A stretch of 36,278 nt of DNA from Firmicutes bacterium UBA5201. Lineage in GTDB: Bacteria > Bacillota > Clostridia > Peptostreptococcales > Acidaminobacteraceae. Numbering within the stretch: position 1 is the first letter of the stretch; each line of letters starts with the position of its first letter. Location of the stretch: NCBI GenBank assembly GCA_002412775.1, contig DHVT01000018.1:1-36278 (forward strand), read 5' to 3'. Positions 14,458 to 22,095 of the stretch are shown here, in pieces. Below the pieces are notes generated by a model. It was given only the letters and a program-made list of their open reading frames with translations, searched no databases and was not told the origin of the DNA. The translations under genes and the position numbers were made by a program.

Positions 14458-15223
14458 TATCTTCCTCCAAATCTAAAAATTCATCTGCCAATTCCAAATA
14501 AGATTCCGCACCTTTAGACTTTCGATCATAATGTATGATCGGGAGCCCGAAGCTAGGAGCTTCTGCCAATCTTATGTTTCTAGGAATAATGGTCGCGTAC
14601 ACCAATTGCTTAAAATGTTTTTTAACTTCTTCAACAACCTGAATGGATAGGTTCGTACGTCCATCGAACATGCTCAACAATACACCTTGTATTTCCAGGT
14701 TGGAATTTATGCTTTTCTTCACAAGATTGAAAGTGTTGACCAACTGGCTGACACCTTCAAGAGCGTAATACTCACACTGAATTGGAATCAAAACACTATC
14801 TACTGCAACAAGAGCATTTATGGTCAGTAATCCGAGAGATGGGGGACAGTCGACAATAATATAATCATATGCGTCCTTGACCTTGAGAATTTGCTTTTTC
14901 AGTAAAAACTCACGGTCTTCAAAATCGATGAGTTCAATTTCGGCACCAGCCAAATCCACACTACCAGGTAATATATCCAAACGTTCAAAACTCGTATGAA
15001 GAATGACATCTTCAATGGAAGCTTCGTTGATCAATACATGATAAATGGATTTCTCAAGTGAATTCTTGTCAATGCCGACGCCACTTGTAAGGTTCCCTTG
15101 AGGGTCGTTATCTATCAATAAGACTCGTTTACCTTTCTCTGCCAATGCCGCCGAAAAATTGACAGCAGTCGTTGTTTTGCCCACTCCGCCTTTTTGATTA
15201 AAAATTGCAATCGATTTGCCCAT
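14447..15223 (-). CDS. parA: Chromosome partitioning ATPase ParA (Soj)
   Basis: ParA/Soj is a DNA-binding ATPase that works with ParB in origin segregation and also modulates DnaA. The 258-aa protein starts MGKSIAIFNQKGGVGKTTTA with the deviant Walker A (KGGVGKTT). It also shows LLIDNDPQGN (Walker A'), IIVDCPPSLG (Walker B) and IPRNIRLAEAPSFG near the end. It has no N-terminal HTH, as expected for chromosomal ParA. The ribosome binding site is AGGAGG, 5 nt before ATG 15223. It overlaps parB by 11 bp and is separated from rsmG by a terminator, with a TATAAT between them. Confidence 0.98.
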   Translation of the reverse strand: MGKSIAIFNQKGGVGKTTTAVNFSAALAEKGKRVLLIDNDPQGNLTSGVGIDKNSLEKSIYHVLINEASIEDVILHTSFERLDILPGSVDLAGAEIELIDFEDREFLLKKQILKVKDAYDYIIVDCPPSLGLLTINALVAVDSVLIPIQCEYYALEGVSQLVNTFNLVKKSINSNLEIQGVLLSMFDGRTNLSIQVVEEVKKHFKQLVYATIIPRNIRLAEAPSFGLPIIHYDRKSKGAESYLELADEFLDLEEDNEH

Positions 15224-15253
15224 GTTGCCTCCTAATTGTTAACCACTAACAAC

Positions 15254-15259
15254 ATTATA
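15254..15259 (-). promoter_or_regulatory. Probable -10 box of the parAB promoter
   Basis: A perfect TATAAT (minus) lies about 30 bp upstream of parA. The -35 position falls in the T-run of the rsmG terminator (TTTTTT), so it is weak. It fits an independent parAB transcript. Confidence 0.45.
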
Positions 15260-15275
15260 CTAAAATTTCACACAT

Positions 15276-15314
15276 AAAAAAAGAGAACAATTGAATTATT
15301 CACTCAATGTTCTC
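15276..15314 (-). terminator. Terminator after rsmG
   Basis: On the minus strand GAGAACA plus TTGA pairs with TCAA plus TGTTCTC (11 bp with one bulged A), followed by seven T. It lies 8 nt after the rsmG stop and ends the long rpmH-side operon. Confidence 0.88.
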
Positions 15315-15321
15315 ATTTAAA

Positions 15322-16020
15322 TTATAAAGGTGATTTTTTGGGTACTCCAGCTTTACGCGGATATTTTTTACTTATATTTCCATTTTTTCTTATGATCAAC
15401 ATGTCGCGTTCACCATACTGCTCTGGCAACTCAAATTGCTTGATTTCAACCAATTCTGAATTCAATAGTCTCAAAGCGTTTTGAGCATCATCAAGTTCTG
15501 ATTTGGATTTCAGGCTTTTGTATGCGATGAAATATCCATTCACTTTCACAAAAGGCATGACAAACTCGAGCAACAATCTCAACTCAGCGACAGCCCTGGA
15601 AACAGCAAAATCATACTTTTCCCTATAAATCGGATTTTGTCCGTAATCTTCGGCACGACCGTGCACCAACTCCATGTGATCAATATCAAGTTCACTATTG
15701 ACCATCTGTATGAAACCGATTCTTTTGTTGAGCGCATCCAAACAAGTCATGTGAACAGATGGGTTCATGATTTTAATGGGAATTGCTGGAAATCCAGCCC
15801 CGGTACCGATGTCGATCACTTTTTTATCTTGGAGATCGAACCCAAGCTTCTCAATAAGAACAGAATCCAAAAAATGTTTGACACATACTTCATCGTAATC
15901 TACGATTCCTGTCAGATTGTATTTTTCATTCTCACTGATCAACAGTTCAAAATACCGATCGAATTGATTTTTCTGAATATCAGTCAAAGGAATGTTCATT
16001 GCATCAAAATATTTATTCAT
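15322..16020 (-). CDS. rsmG: 16S rRNA (guanine-527 N7)-methyltransferase RsmG
   Basis: RsmG (GidB) methylates G527 of 16S rRNA using S-adenosylmethionine; its loss gives low-level streptomycin resistance in many bacteria. The 232-aa protein has an N-terminal helical part (LLISENEKYNLTGI), SAM motif VIDIGTGAGFPAIPIKI (about residues 68-84) and AVSRAVAELRLLLEF (about 140-154). I start it at ATG 16020, behind GGAGG; the frame extends to 16134 only because it overlaps mnmG. It overlaps the mnmG stop by 8 bp, so the two are translationally coupled. Confidence 0.97.
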   Translation of the reverse strand: MNKYFDAMNIPLTDIQKNQFDRYFELLISENEKYNLTGIVDYDEVCVKHFLDSVLIEKLGFDLQDKKVIDIGTGAGFPAIPIKIMNPSVHMTCLDALNKRIGFIQMVNSELDIDHMELVHGRAEDYGQNPIYREKYDFAVSRAVAELRLLLEFVMPFVKVNGYFIAYKSLKSKSELDDAQNALRLLNSELVEIKQFELPEQYGERDMLIIRKNGNISKKYPRKAGVPKKSPL

Positions 16021-17908
16021 TATTCGATTTCCTCCGTCTTGTTTGCTCCAGAAAAACCAAAAGCACAGAAACATCAGCAGGGGAGACACCTGAAATTCGC
16101 GAGGCCTGTCCAATGGACTCAGGCTTGATTTCATCCAGCTTTTGTCTAGCTTCCAGTCTCAAACTCTCAATGGAGGAGTAATCAATATCAGCAGATAACT
16201 TCTTGTTTTCAAGCGATTTGTATTTTTCAACTTGTTGAAGTTGCTTTTTAATATACCCTTCATATTTGAGAGTGACCTCGACTTGTTTTATGACATCTTT
16301 GGTCAAATATTCAGGTCGAGTGTTGTCAATGGATTCAAGATCCTTATAGTAAATTTCAGGACGCTTCAACAAATCTGCCATTCTGACACTTTGAGTGACA
16401 GTGGGGATGTCCATTGCAGTCAAAATAGGGTTCAGATCACTTTCCTTCAAATTGAGAGCTAAAACTCGTTTCATCTCTTCCTCAATCATCTGAATCTTGG
16501 TGTTAAATCTATTGATGCGGCTTTCCTTGACAAGACCGATGTCATAACCCCTTTGAGTCAATCTGAGATCGGCGTTGTCTTGTCTGAGCAGTAATCTGTA
16601 CTCGGCTCTAGACGTCATCATGCGGTATGGTTCATCAGTGCCTTTGGTCACTAGATCGTCAATCAAGACTCCTATATATGCTTCCGACCGGTCCAAGATG
16701 AAAGGTTCCTTACCTTGAACTTTAAGCGCTGCATTGATTCCTGCAACAAGTCCCTGAGCGGCGGCTTCTTCATACCCGGAAGAACCGTTGAACTGTCCAG
16801 CTGAAAAAAGACCTTCAATGTTTTGGTATTCCAGTGAAAGTTTCAGATGTAGCGGGTTGATGCAATCGTATTCTATGGCATATCCGGGTCTCATGATTTC
16901 ACATCTTGATAGACCTGGAATTGACCTCATGAAAGCGAGCTGAACATCCTCAGACATACTTGAAGACATGCCCTGCACATACATTTCATTGGTGTCGCGA
17001 CCTTCAGGTTCAATAAAAAGTTGATGTCTTTCCTTATCTTTGAATCGAACGATCTTAGTCTCGATGGATGGACAGTATCTTGGGCCGGTGCCTTCGATCA
17101 CTCCAGAAAAAAGGCTGGATTTATCCATGTTGTTTAATATGATCGTGTGCGTTCCCATATTCGTATAACTCAACCAACAAGGCATTTCATCGAGTTCGAC
17201 GTGGTCGTTCATGAAAGAAAAAAGTTCATAGTCCTGATCGCCCCATTGCACTTCCATTTCATCGTAATCGAGCGTTCGAGCGTCGATTCTGGCTGGTGTG
17301 CCGGTTTTGAATCGTCTGAGCTCAAAATTTTGGGCTTTGAGATTATCAGACAGCGCATAAGAACCTGCAAGACCGTTGGGACCACTTGTAAGCACAGCGT
17401 CACCAATATATATTTTGCTTCCGAGATATGTTCCTGTTGCCAACACAACCGTCTCGGCACCATAGTAGGCGCCGGTCGCTGTGAGCACACCTTTTATTTT
17501 GTCATCCTCTATATCCAGACTGATGACTTCAGCTTGTTTGATATGAAGATTGTCTGTATTTTCGAGTACTTTCTTCATTTCAGTGTGATATTTGTTTTTG
17601 TCAGCTTGTGCGCGAAGCGAATGAACTGCCGGACCTTTGGAAAGATTCAGCATCTTGCTTTGGAGAAATGATTTGTCTATATTTAGACCCATCTCACCAC
17701 CTAGAGCATCTATTTCCTTGACGAGGTGTCCTTTACCGGTTCCACCTATGGACGGATTACATGGCATCATGGCTATGGAATCCAAATTGATGGATAGTAT
17801 TAAAGTCTCCACACCCATTCTAGCGCTTGCAAGAGCAGCTTCACAGCCGGCATGTCCAGCACCGACAACTATGCAGCCATAGTGTCCTGAATGATAAGTT
17901 CTAACCAT
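16013..17908 (-). CDS. mnmG: tRNA uridine-5-carboxymethylaminomethyl modification enzyme MnmG
   Basis: MnmG (GidA) is the FAD-dependent partner of MnmE; together they add the cmnm5 group to U34 of several tRNAs. The 631-aa length is normal. The FAD site GAGHAGCEAALASARMG is at about residues 16-32. NPSIGGTGKGHLVKE, the GTYLGSKIYIG segment, PRYCPSIETKIVRF and the C-terminal helical domain (about 560 onward) match the family. The ribosome binding site is AAGGAG. It is 10 bp downstream of mnmE, and its last codons overlap rsmG, so the mnmE-mnmG-rsmG order is a tight operon. Confidence 0.98.
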   Translation of the reverse strand: MVRTYHSGHYGCIVVGAGHAGCEAALASARMGVETLILSINLDSIAMMPCNPSIGGTGKGHLVKEIDALGGEMGLNIDKSFLQSKMLNLSKGPAVHSLRAQADKNKYHTEMKKVLENTDNLHIKQAEVISLDIEDDKIKGVLTATGAYYGAETVVLATGTYLGSKIYIGDAVLTSGPNGLAGSYALSDNLKAQNFELRRFKTGTPARIDARTLDYDEMEVQWGDQDYELFSFMNDHVELDEMPCWLSYTNMGTHTIILNNMDKSSLFSGVIEGTGPRYCPSIETKIVRFKDKERHQLFIEPEGRDTNEMYVQGMSSSMSEDVQLAFMRSIPGLSRCEIMRPGYAIEYDCINPLHLKLSLEYQNIEGLFSAGQFNGSSGYEEAAAQGLVAGINAALKVQGKEPFILDRSEAYIGVLIDDLVTKGTDEPYRMMTSRAEYRLLLRQDNADLRLTQRGYDIGLVKESRINRFNTKIQMIEEEMKRVLALNLKESDLNPILTAMDIPTVTQSVRMADLLKRPEIYYKDLESIDNTRPEYLTKDVIKQVEVTLKYEGYIKKQLQQVEKYKSLENKKLSADIDYSSIESLRLEARQKLDEIKPESIGQASRISGVSPADVSVLLVFLEQTRRRKSNNE

Positions 17909-17918
17909 TGATTTCTCC

Positions 17919-19286
17919 TTATTTGCCTAAACAAAAATTGCCAAAGATGTTGTTGAGTAAATCTTCTTCGACACTTTCACCGGTGATATGTCCCAAATTG
18001 AGTATGGCTTCCTTCACATCCACTTCGATAAAGTCATACGGCAGGTGATTTGAAGTGGCGTTCATGGCATCTGATATATTTTTATGAGCCATTTCCAAAT
18101 GGTTTATGTGTCTTGTGTTGCTTACAATTTCACTAGGATTGATTTCTATATCGTCATCCAAAAGCATAGTGGATATCGCATTTTCAACCAAATCAATACC
18201 AATTTCCTTTTCGACGGACGTTTTGATGATTATTTTATCGTTGAGATGACGATTGATTTCACTTTCATCTATTCTGATTTCCAGATCGGTCTTGTTGATG
18301 ATGACGATGGCATGCTTGTTTTTCACATGTTCCATGAGATCCAAGTCCTCATCTGAAAGTGGCTCTGATGCATTGAGGACAAAAATGACGAGATCCGCTT
18401 CATTGAATGATATTTTTGAACGTTCGACACCGATTTTCTCTACGACATCCTCAGTCACTCTAATCCCGGCTGTATCCACCAATCGGATAGGAATGCCTCC
18501 TATGTTCATATACTCTTCAATGACGTCTCTTGTGGTTCCGGGCACATCCGTCACTATGGCCCTTGAGTCTTTGAGCAGTGCGTTCATCAGACTGGATTTA
18601 CCGACATTCGGCTTTCCGATGATCACAGTTTTAAGTCCATCTCTGATGATCTTGCCGTTGTTAGATGATTTTAGCAGGGTGGCTACCTGTTTTTGAACAT
18701 TTGAAAGCGTATCCAATATTTCAGAATACGTTATATCTTCAATATCCTCTTCCGGATAATCAATACCAACTTCAACTTGGGCCATCAAAGTCATCATGGC
18801 ATCTCTCATGGTTCTGACACGCTTGGAAAGATGACCCTCAAGTTGATTCATCGCCATGTCATAACCACGTTTCGTCTTTGAGCCAATGAGATCCATAACG
18901 GATTCAGCCTGTGCGAGATCTATTCGTCCATTTAGAAAGGCACGCTTAGTGAACTCACCACGTTCAGCCATTCTTGCGCCTTTTTTCAAAAGCAGGCTGA
19001 GTATTGCCCTGATGGGTACAAGACCACCATGACAATTGATTTCGACGACATTTTCTTTGGTATAGGTTCTAGGTCCGAACATCTTGACGATCAAAACCTC
19101 ATCGAGGATTTCGTCACCCTCCATAATCCAGCCATACACCATTTTTTTATCTTCATTTGGATCTTTACCAAAGGGTTTGAAAACCGAATCAATGATTTCA
19201 AAAGCTTCAGCGCCGCTCATTCTTATGATTCCAATGGCTCCTTCACCAATTGGTGTCGAAATGGCCACAATTGTATCAAAATACAT
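17919..19286 (-). CDS. mnmE: tRNA modification GTPase MnmE
   Basis: MnmE (TrmE/ThdF) is the GTPase partner of MnmG in U34 modification. The 455-aa protein has the N-terminal formyl-THF-binding domain (MYFDTIVAISTPIGEGAIGI, about 1-120), a helical domain, and an inserted G domain (about 215-375) with GKPNVGKSS (G1), DVPGTTRDV (G2), DTAG (G3) and NKTD (G4). It ends FCLGK, where the last Cys is catalytic in the family. The ribosome binding site is AAAGGAG. A strong 10-bp hairpin lies 24 bp before the start, so read-through from jag may be limited. Confidence 0.98.
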   Translation of the reverse strand: MYFDTIVAISTPIGEGAIGIIRMSGAEAFEIIDSVFKPFGKDPNEDKKMVYGWIMEGDEILDEVLIVKMFGPRTYTKENVVEINCHGGLVPIRAILSLLLKKGARMAERGEFTKRAFLNGRIDLAQAESVMDLIGSKTKRGYDMAMNQLEGHLSKRVRTMRDAMMTLMAQVEVGIDYPEEDIEDITYSEILDTLSNVQKQVATLLKSSNNGKIIRDGLKTVIIGKPNVGKSSLMNALLKDSRAIVTDVPGTTRDVIEEYMNIGGIPIRLVDTAGIRVTEDVVEKIGVERSKISFNEADLVIFVLNASEPLSDEDLDLMEHVKNKHAIVIINKTDLEIRIDESEINRHLNDKIIIKTSVEKEIGIDLVENAISTMLLDDDIEINPSEIVSNTRHINHLEMAHKNISDAMNATSNHLPYDFIEVDVKEAILNLGHITGESVEEDLLNNIFGNFCLGK

Positions 19287-19309
19287 AGCATGCTCCTTTA
19301 AATTAAAAT

Positions 19310-19334
19310 ATAACCCAGTTGAGCACTGGGTTAT
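19310..19334 (-). terminator. Terminator-like hairpin between jag and mnmE
   Basis: ATAACCCAGT pairs perfectly with ACTGGGTTAT around a 5-nt loop. On the minus strand ATTTTAATTT follows, a mediocre T-run. It begins 5 nt after the jag stop. With only 23 bp left before mnmE it looks like a partial terminator within the operon. Confidence 0.7.
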
Positions 19335-19339
19335 AAGGA

Positions 19340-19975
19340 TTAGTTCACTTTATTTTTTTTGTAGTCAAAATAAATGACAACTTTTCTATAAGGTTCGTCG
19401 CCCTCAGACTTGGTGCTTACATTTGGATTGTTTTGAAGAGCAGAGTGGATGATTCTTCTCTCATATGGATTCATTGGCTCCAAAACTACATTTTTACGGG
19501 TCTTTTTGACTTTGTAAGCGAGTTTGTCCGCCAAATTCTCAAGAGTCTCTTTTCGCTTCATTCTGTAGTTTTCTGTGTCCAGGACAACTCTGATATATTC
19601 GTCTCTGCCTTTGTTGACCACAAGACTGATCAAATATTGAAGTGAATCCAGTGTCTGTCCTCTTTTACCGATCAAAATCGCCATATCTTCGCCATTCATG
19701 TTGATGCTGAGCGTCTCGTTCTCTTGCTTTATATCCAAATCAGCCTTAATATTCATTTCTTTAAGTACGCTTTCAAGAAAATTTCTGGCTACATCCGTAA
19801 CCGAGTTCTTCTTGCTGACTTTGATTTTGAATTCTTTGGCACCGAATCCTAAAAATCCCTTAGCACCTTCTTCAACGATTTCATAATCGACCTCTTCTCT
19901 GGTCACTTCCAAATCAATCAAAGCAAGTCTAAGTGCCTCTTCTACACTCTTACCTGTTTTTTCCACAAATTTCAT
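19340..19975 (-). CDS. jag: RNA-binding protein Jag (KhpB/EloR)
   Basis: Jag/KhpB is an RNA-binding protein linked to cell elongation in Firmicutes. The 211-aa protein has the N-terminal Jag domain (EKTGKSVEEALRLALIDLEV; GAKGFLGFGAKEFKIKV), a KH domain with IGKRGQTLDSLQYLISL (about residues 102-118) and a C-terminal R3H domain (PYERRIIHSALQ ... GDEPYRKVVI). Its ATG overlaps the last base of the yidC stop (TAATG), so it is translationally coupled to yidC, as in most Firmicutes. AAGGGGG serves as ribosome binding site. Confidence 0.96.
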   Translation of the reverse strand: MKFVEKTGKSVEEALRLALIDLEVTREEVDYEIVEEGAKGFLGFGAKEFKIKVSKKNSVTDVARNFLESVLKEMNIKADLDIKQENETLSINMNGEDMAILIGKRGQTLDSLQYLISLVVNKGRDEYIRVVLDTENYRMKRKETLENLADKLAYKVKKTRKNVVLEPMNPYERRIIHSALQNNPNVSTKSEGDEPYRKVVIYFDYKKNKVN

Positions 19976-20697
19976 TACGCTTTTTCCCCCTTAGCCGGCT
20001 TATTCATTAAATATTGCTGAACGAGTTGGAATAAGCTACCTACAGTCCAATACAAAATCAAGCCTGCAGATAATGATTTACCCCAAAATAGAATCATCAC
20101 TGGAAAGATCGTTTGCATCATTTTCATAGAGCTGTTTTGTCCCGCACTTCCACTGGCTTGCGCGCTATTCATTGAATTCATTTGGAAGTAGGTGAGTGCG
20201 GCGGACATAACTGGCATGAGGCCAGGCAGTCCGATCAACCAAGCAGGACCTGTCGAAAGGATATTGCTGATCAAGTCCGGGCTTGATAAATTCTTCATCC
20301 ATAAGAAAGATTGTTGTGTCGCCAGTTCAAGCAAATCAGGATTATTAACAAATACATAGGTCCCAGGCTCTCTTAAGGCTGTGAACAGACCTATGATGAT
20401 TGGAAATTGGATCAAAAGTGGCAAACAACCGCTGAGTGGATTGTAATTATGCTCTTTGTAGAGTTCTACCATCATTTGATTTTGCTTTTCTTTGTTGTCT
20501 TTATATTTTTCTTGAATTTCTTTCATTTTAGGTTGTAATGCTGCCATTGCCTTAGAAGATCTCAATTGTTTAATCGTAAAAGGCATTAAAATCAGCTTTG
20601 TCAACAATGTGAAAATGATGATCGCCACACCATAATTTTGGACCAACTTATAAATTAACCCCAGTAAATATCCGAATACCTCTGCAAAAATAGACAA
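19975..20697 (-). CDS. yidC: Membrane protein insertase YidC (SpoIIIJ/Oxa1 family)
   Basis: YidC inserts membrane proteins alone or with SecYEG and receives clients from the SRP. The 240-aa protein has five hydrophobic segments: about residues 3-14, 21-38, 92-108, 150-172 and 200-225. The first loop is amphipathic and charged (MKEIQEKYKDNKEKQNQMM), and the conserved Arg of the hydrophilic groove is in TIKQLRSSK. There is no lipobox Cys, unlike Bacillus SpoIIIJ. The ribosome binding site is AGGAGG. It lies 17 bp after yidD and overlaps jag by one base. Confidence 0.96.
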   Translation of the reverse strand: MSIFAEVFGYLLGLIYKLVQNYGVAIIIFTLLTKLILMPFTIKQLRSSKAMAALQPKMKEIQEKYKDNKEKQNQMMVELYKEHNYNPLSGCLPLLIQFPIIIGLFTALREPGTYVFVNNPDLLELATQQSFLWMKNLSSPDLISNILSTGPAWLIGLPGLMPVMSAALTYFQMNSMNSAQASGSAGQNSSMKMMQTIFPVMILFWGKSLSAGLILYWTVGSLFQLVQQYLMNKPAKGEKA

Positions 20698-20714
20698 TTA
20701 ATTTTCCTCCTGAA

Positions 20715-20924
20715 TTATTCTAATGGATCATATCCGCCTGGATGGAACGGATGACACTTGAGAATTCGTTTGATGCTCATCCAGCCACCCTTCAGAGCGC
20801 CATATTTTTCAATTGCCAACATGGAATACATGGAACATGTCGGATGAAACCTGCAACTGCTTCCAAGTAAAGGCGACAGGAATCTACGATATAATTTTAT
20901 CATAAAAATCAAAAAATACTTCAT
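20715..20924 (-). CDS. yidD: Membrane protein insertion efficiency factor YidD
   Basis: YidD is a small membrane-associated protein that assists YidC-dependent insertion. The 69-aa length is typical. Recognisable features are IKLYRRFLSPLLGSSCRFHP, CSMYSMLAIEKYG, the GALKGGW loop and the C-terminal CHPFHPGGYDP. The ribosome binding site is weak (GAAAGTG). It sits in the usual rpmH-rnpA-yidD-yidC order, 23 bp after rnpA. Confidence 0.96.
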   Translation of the reverse strand: MKYFLIFMIKLYRRFLSPLLGSSCRFHPTCSMYSMLAIEKYGALKGGWMSIKRILKCHPFHPGGYDPLE

Positions 20925-20947
20925 TTAATACACACTTTCAAAAAAAT

Positions 20948-21271
20948 TTAAATACCGGCCTTCTTTAGAAGATACCGGAATGATTTTTTTATCTCCATAT
21001 AACCTGCTTCTGATGCACGCACTCTCGCAATGATCACAATATCATTATTTTGTTCAGCTCTGTAATTGAGTCTGAAAACTTCTTTGATGAGGCGTCTGAT
21101 TCTATTACGCACGACACTCTTGCCCACTTTTTTGCTGATGGAAAGGCCCAAACGGGAGTATCCAAGTTTGTTAGGGTAGACATACATAACCAGATAACGA
21201 TCGGCATAAGATTTTCCATGCTTATAAACCTTCGAAAATTCAGAAGTCTTTTTTATGCTTTCATAAGACAT
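20948..21271 (-). CDS. rnpA: Ribonuclease P protein component RnpA
   Basis: RnpA is the protein cofactor of RNase P, which cuts the 5' leaders of tRNAs such as those at 7783 and 8390. The 107-aa protein has the signature SKKVGKSVVRNRIRRLIKEVFR (about residues 45-66, here split: SKKVGKSVVRNRIRR then LIKEVFR). I start at ATG 21271, behind GGAGGT; the TTG at 21286 is upstream of the ribosome binding site and rejected. A terminator-like hairpin lies between rpmH and rnpA, probably lowering rnpA relative to rpmH. Confidence 0.97.
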   Translation of the reverse strand: MSYESIKKTSEFSKVYKHGKSYADRYLVMYVYPNKLGYSRLGLSISKKVGKSVVRNRIRRLIKEVFRLNYRAEQNNDIVIIARVRASEAGYMEIKKSFRYLLKKAGI

Positions 21272-21302
21272 TTGACCTCCAGACAAAGAAAACCCTACTT
21301 AC

Positions 21303-21330
21303 AAAAAAAGACCACTGACTGCGGTCTTTT
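21303..21330 (-). terminator. Terminator-like hairpin between rpmH and rnpA
   Basis: On the minus strand AAAAGACC pairs with GGTCTTTT around a 9-nt loop, followed by more T. It lies 6 nt after the rpmH stop and 31 nt before the rnpA start, leaving no room for a promoter. Confidence 0.8.
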
Positions 21331-21336
21331 AATTCA

Positions 21337-21471
21337 TTAAGCAGATAATTTCTTTCTACCTTTTCTTCTTCTCGCTTTAAGAACATTTCTACCTGCACTT
21401 GATTTCATTCTCTTACGAAAACCGTGTTCAACTTTTCTTTGTCTCTTTTTTGGTTGGTAAGTTCTTTTCAT
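21337..21471 (-). CDS. rpmH: 50S ribosomal protein L34
   Basis: This 44-aa gene runs from ATG 21471 to the TAA at 21337. The protein starts MKRTYQPKKRQRKVEHGFRK and ends KARRRKGRKKLSA, a canonical L34. The ribosome binding site is AGGAGG with 6-nt spacing. A consensus promoter lies about 65 bp upstream. It is the first gene of the minus-strand arm leaving oriC. Confidence 0.98.
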   Translation of the reverse strand: MKRTYQPKKRQRKVEHGFRKRMKSSAGRNVLKARRRKGRKKLSA

Positions 21472-21540
21472 TTCAGCACCTCCTTATACATGTCAAATAA
21501 TTTATATGAACATTTTTTTTTCACATAAGTCTGCTAAAAC

Positions 21541-21569
21541 ATTATAACGTTTAGGCCCATCTATGTCAA
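21541..21569 (-). promoter_or_regulatory. Consensus sigma-A promoter of rpmH
   Basis: TTGACA, a 17-bp spacer and TATAAT on the minus strand, both boxes perfect. The predicted start is near 21534, giving a leader of about 62 nt. This strong promoter drives rpmH and, by read-through, the rnpA to rsmG chain. Confidence 0.9.
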
Positions 21570-21683
21570 CCCTATAGGAAGCTTTGACAATTTATTAATA
21601 AAAACTTCACCTGTCACAATATATAGTTTTATGAAAAGACAAAATTACAGATATAGTAGTTATAAACAACTTTTATCATAACT

Positions 21684-22071
21684 TGTGTATAAAAAAGCCG
21701 TTTAATCCACAAAATAAGATTTCAAAAAAGCTTAATAATTTTGTCCACAAAAAAATGATTATTAAATTACATCTCTTTTTTGTGGATAAGTTTGAAAACT
21801 GTCCGGAAATTTGTTAGAATAATTTGTACTCACAAAAAACAATTTAACAATCCCCAGATTTGTGGATAAGTATGATTTGTTGATTATTTATCATTTTTTT
21901 TTGGCATTTTAGCGTTTTCATTGTGAGTAGTGTTGATAAAAAGAGTGCTTTTCTGTTGATAACTCTTATCACCCTTTTTTTATCCACAGTTTTATAAGAC
22001 CATTTTTTTGCAAATTTCATTACTATTATAATGCAATCTTATCAACAATGCCATTAGGATTTTGTGGGTAA
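21684..22071. other. oriC, left part: DnaA-box cluster between rpmH and dnaA
   Basis: The 624-bp gap between rpmH and dnaA is AT-rich and gene-free. Perfect DnaA boxes (TTATCCACA in either direction) are at 21781-21789 (minus), 21861-21869 (minus) and 21980-21988 (plus). TTATACACA is at 21684-21692 (minus). One-mismatch boxes are at 21703-21711, 21741-21749, 21931-21939, 21954-21962, 22039-22047 and 22063-22071. The last two flank the predicted dnaA leader and could let DnaA repress its own gene. This corresponds to the incA/B region of Bacillus oriC. Confidence 0.93.
22005..22032 (+). promoter_or_regulatory. Probable dnaA promoter
   Basis: A perfect TATAAT at 22027-22032 has a weak -35 (TTTTTG, 16-bp spacer). 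The start would be near 22039, directly at a near-consensus DnaA box (22039-22047), consistent with autorepression. Confidence 0.6.
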
Positions 22072-22095
22072 GATCAGTATTTAGGAGGATAACAC

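Noticed and set aside
16021..16134. 38-residue N-terminal extension of RsmG
   Set aside because: It is an alternative frame of mnmG; ATG 16020 has a good GGAGG and matches family length.
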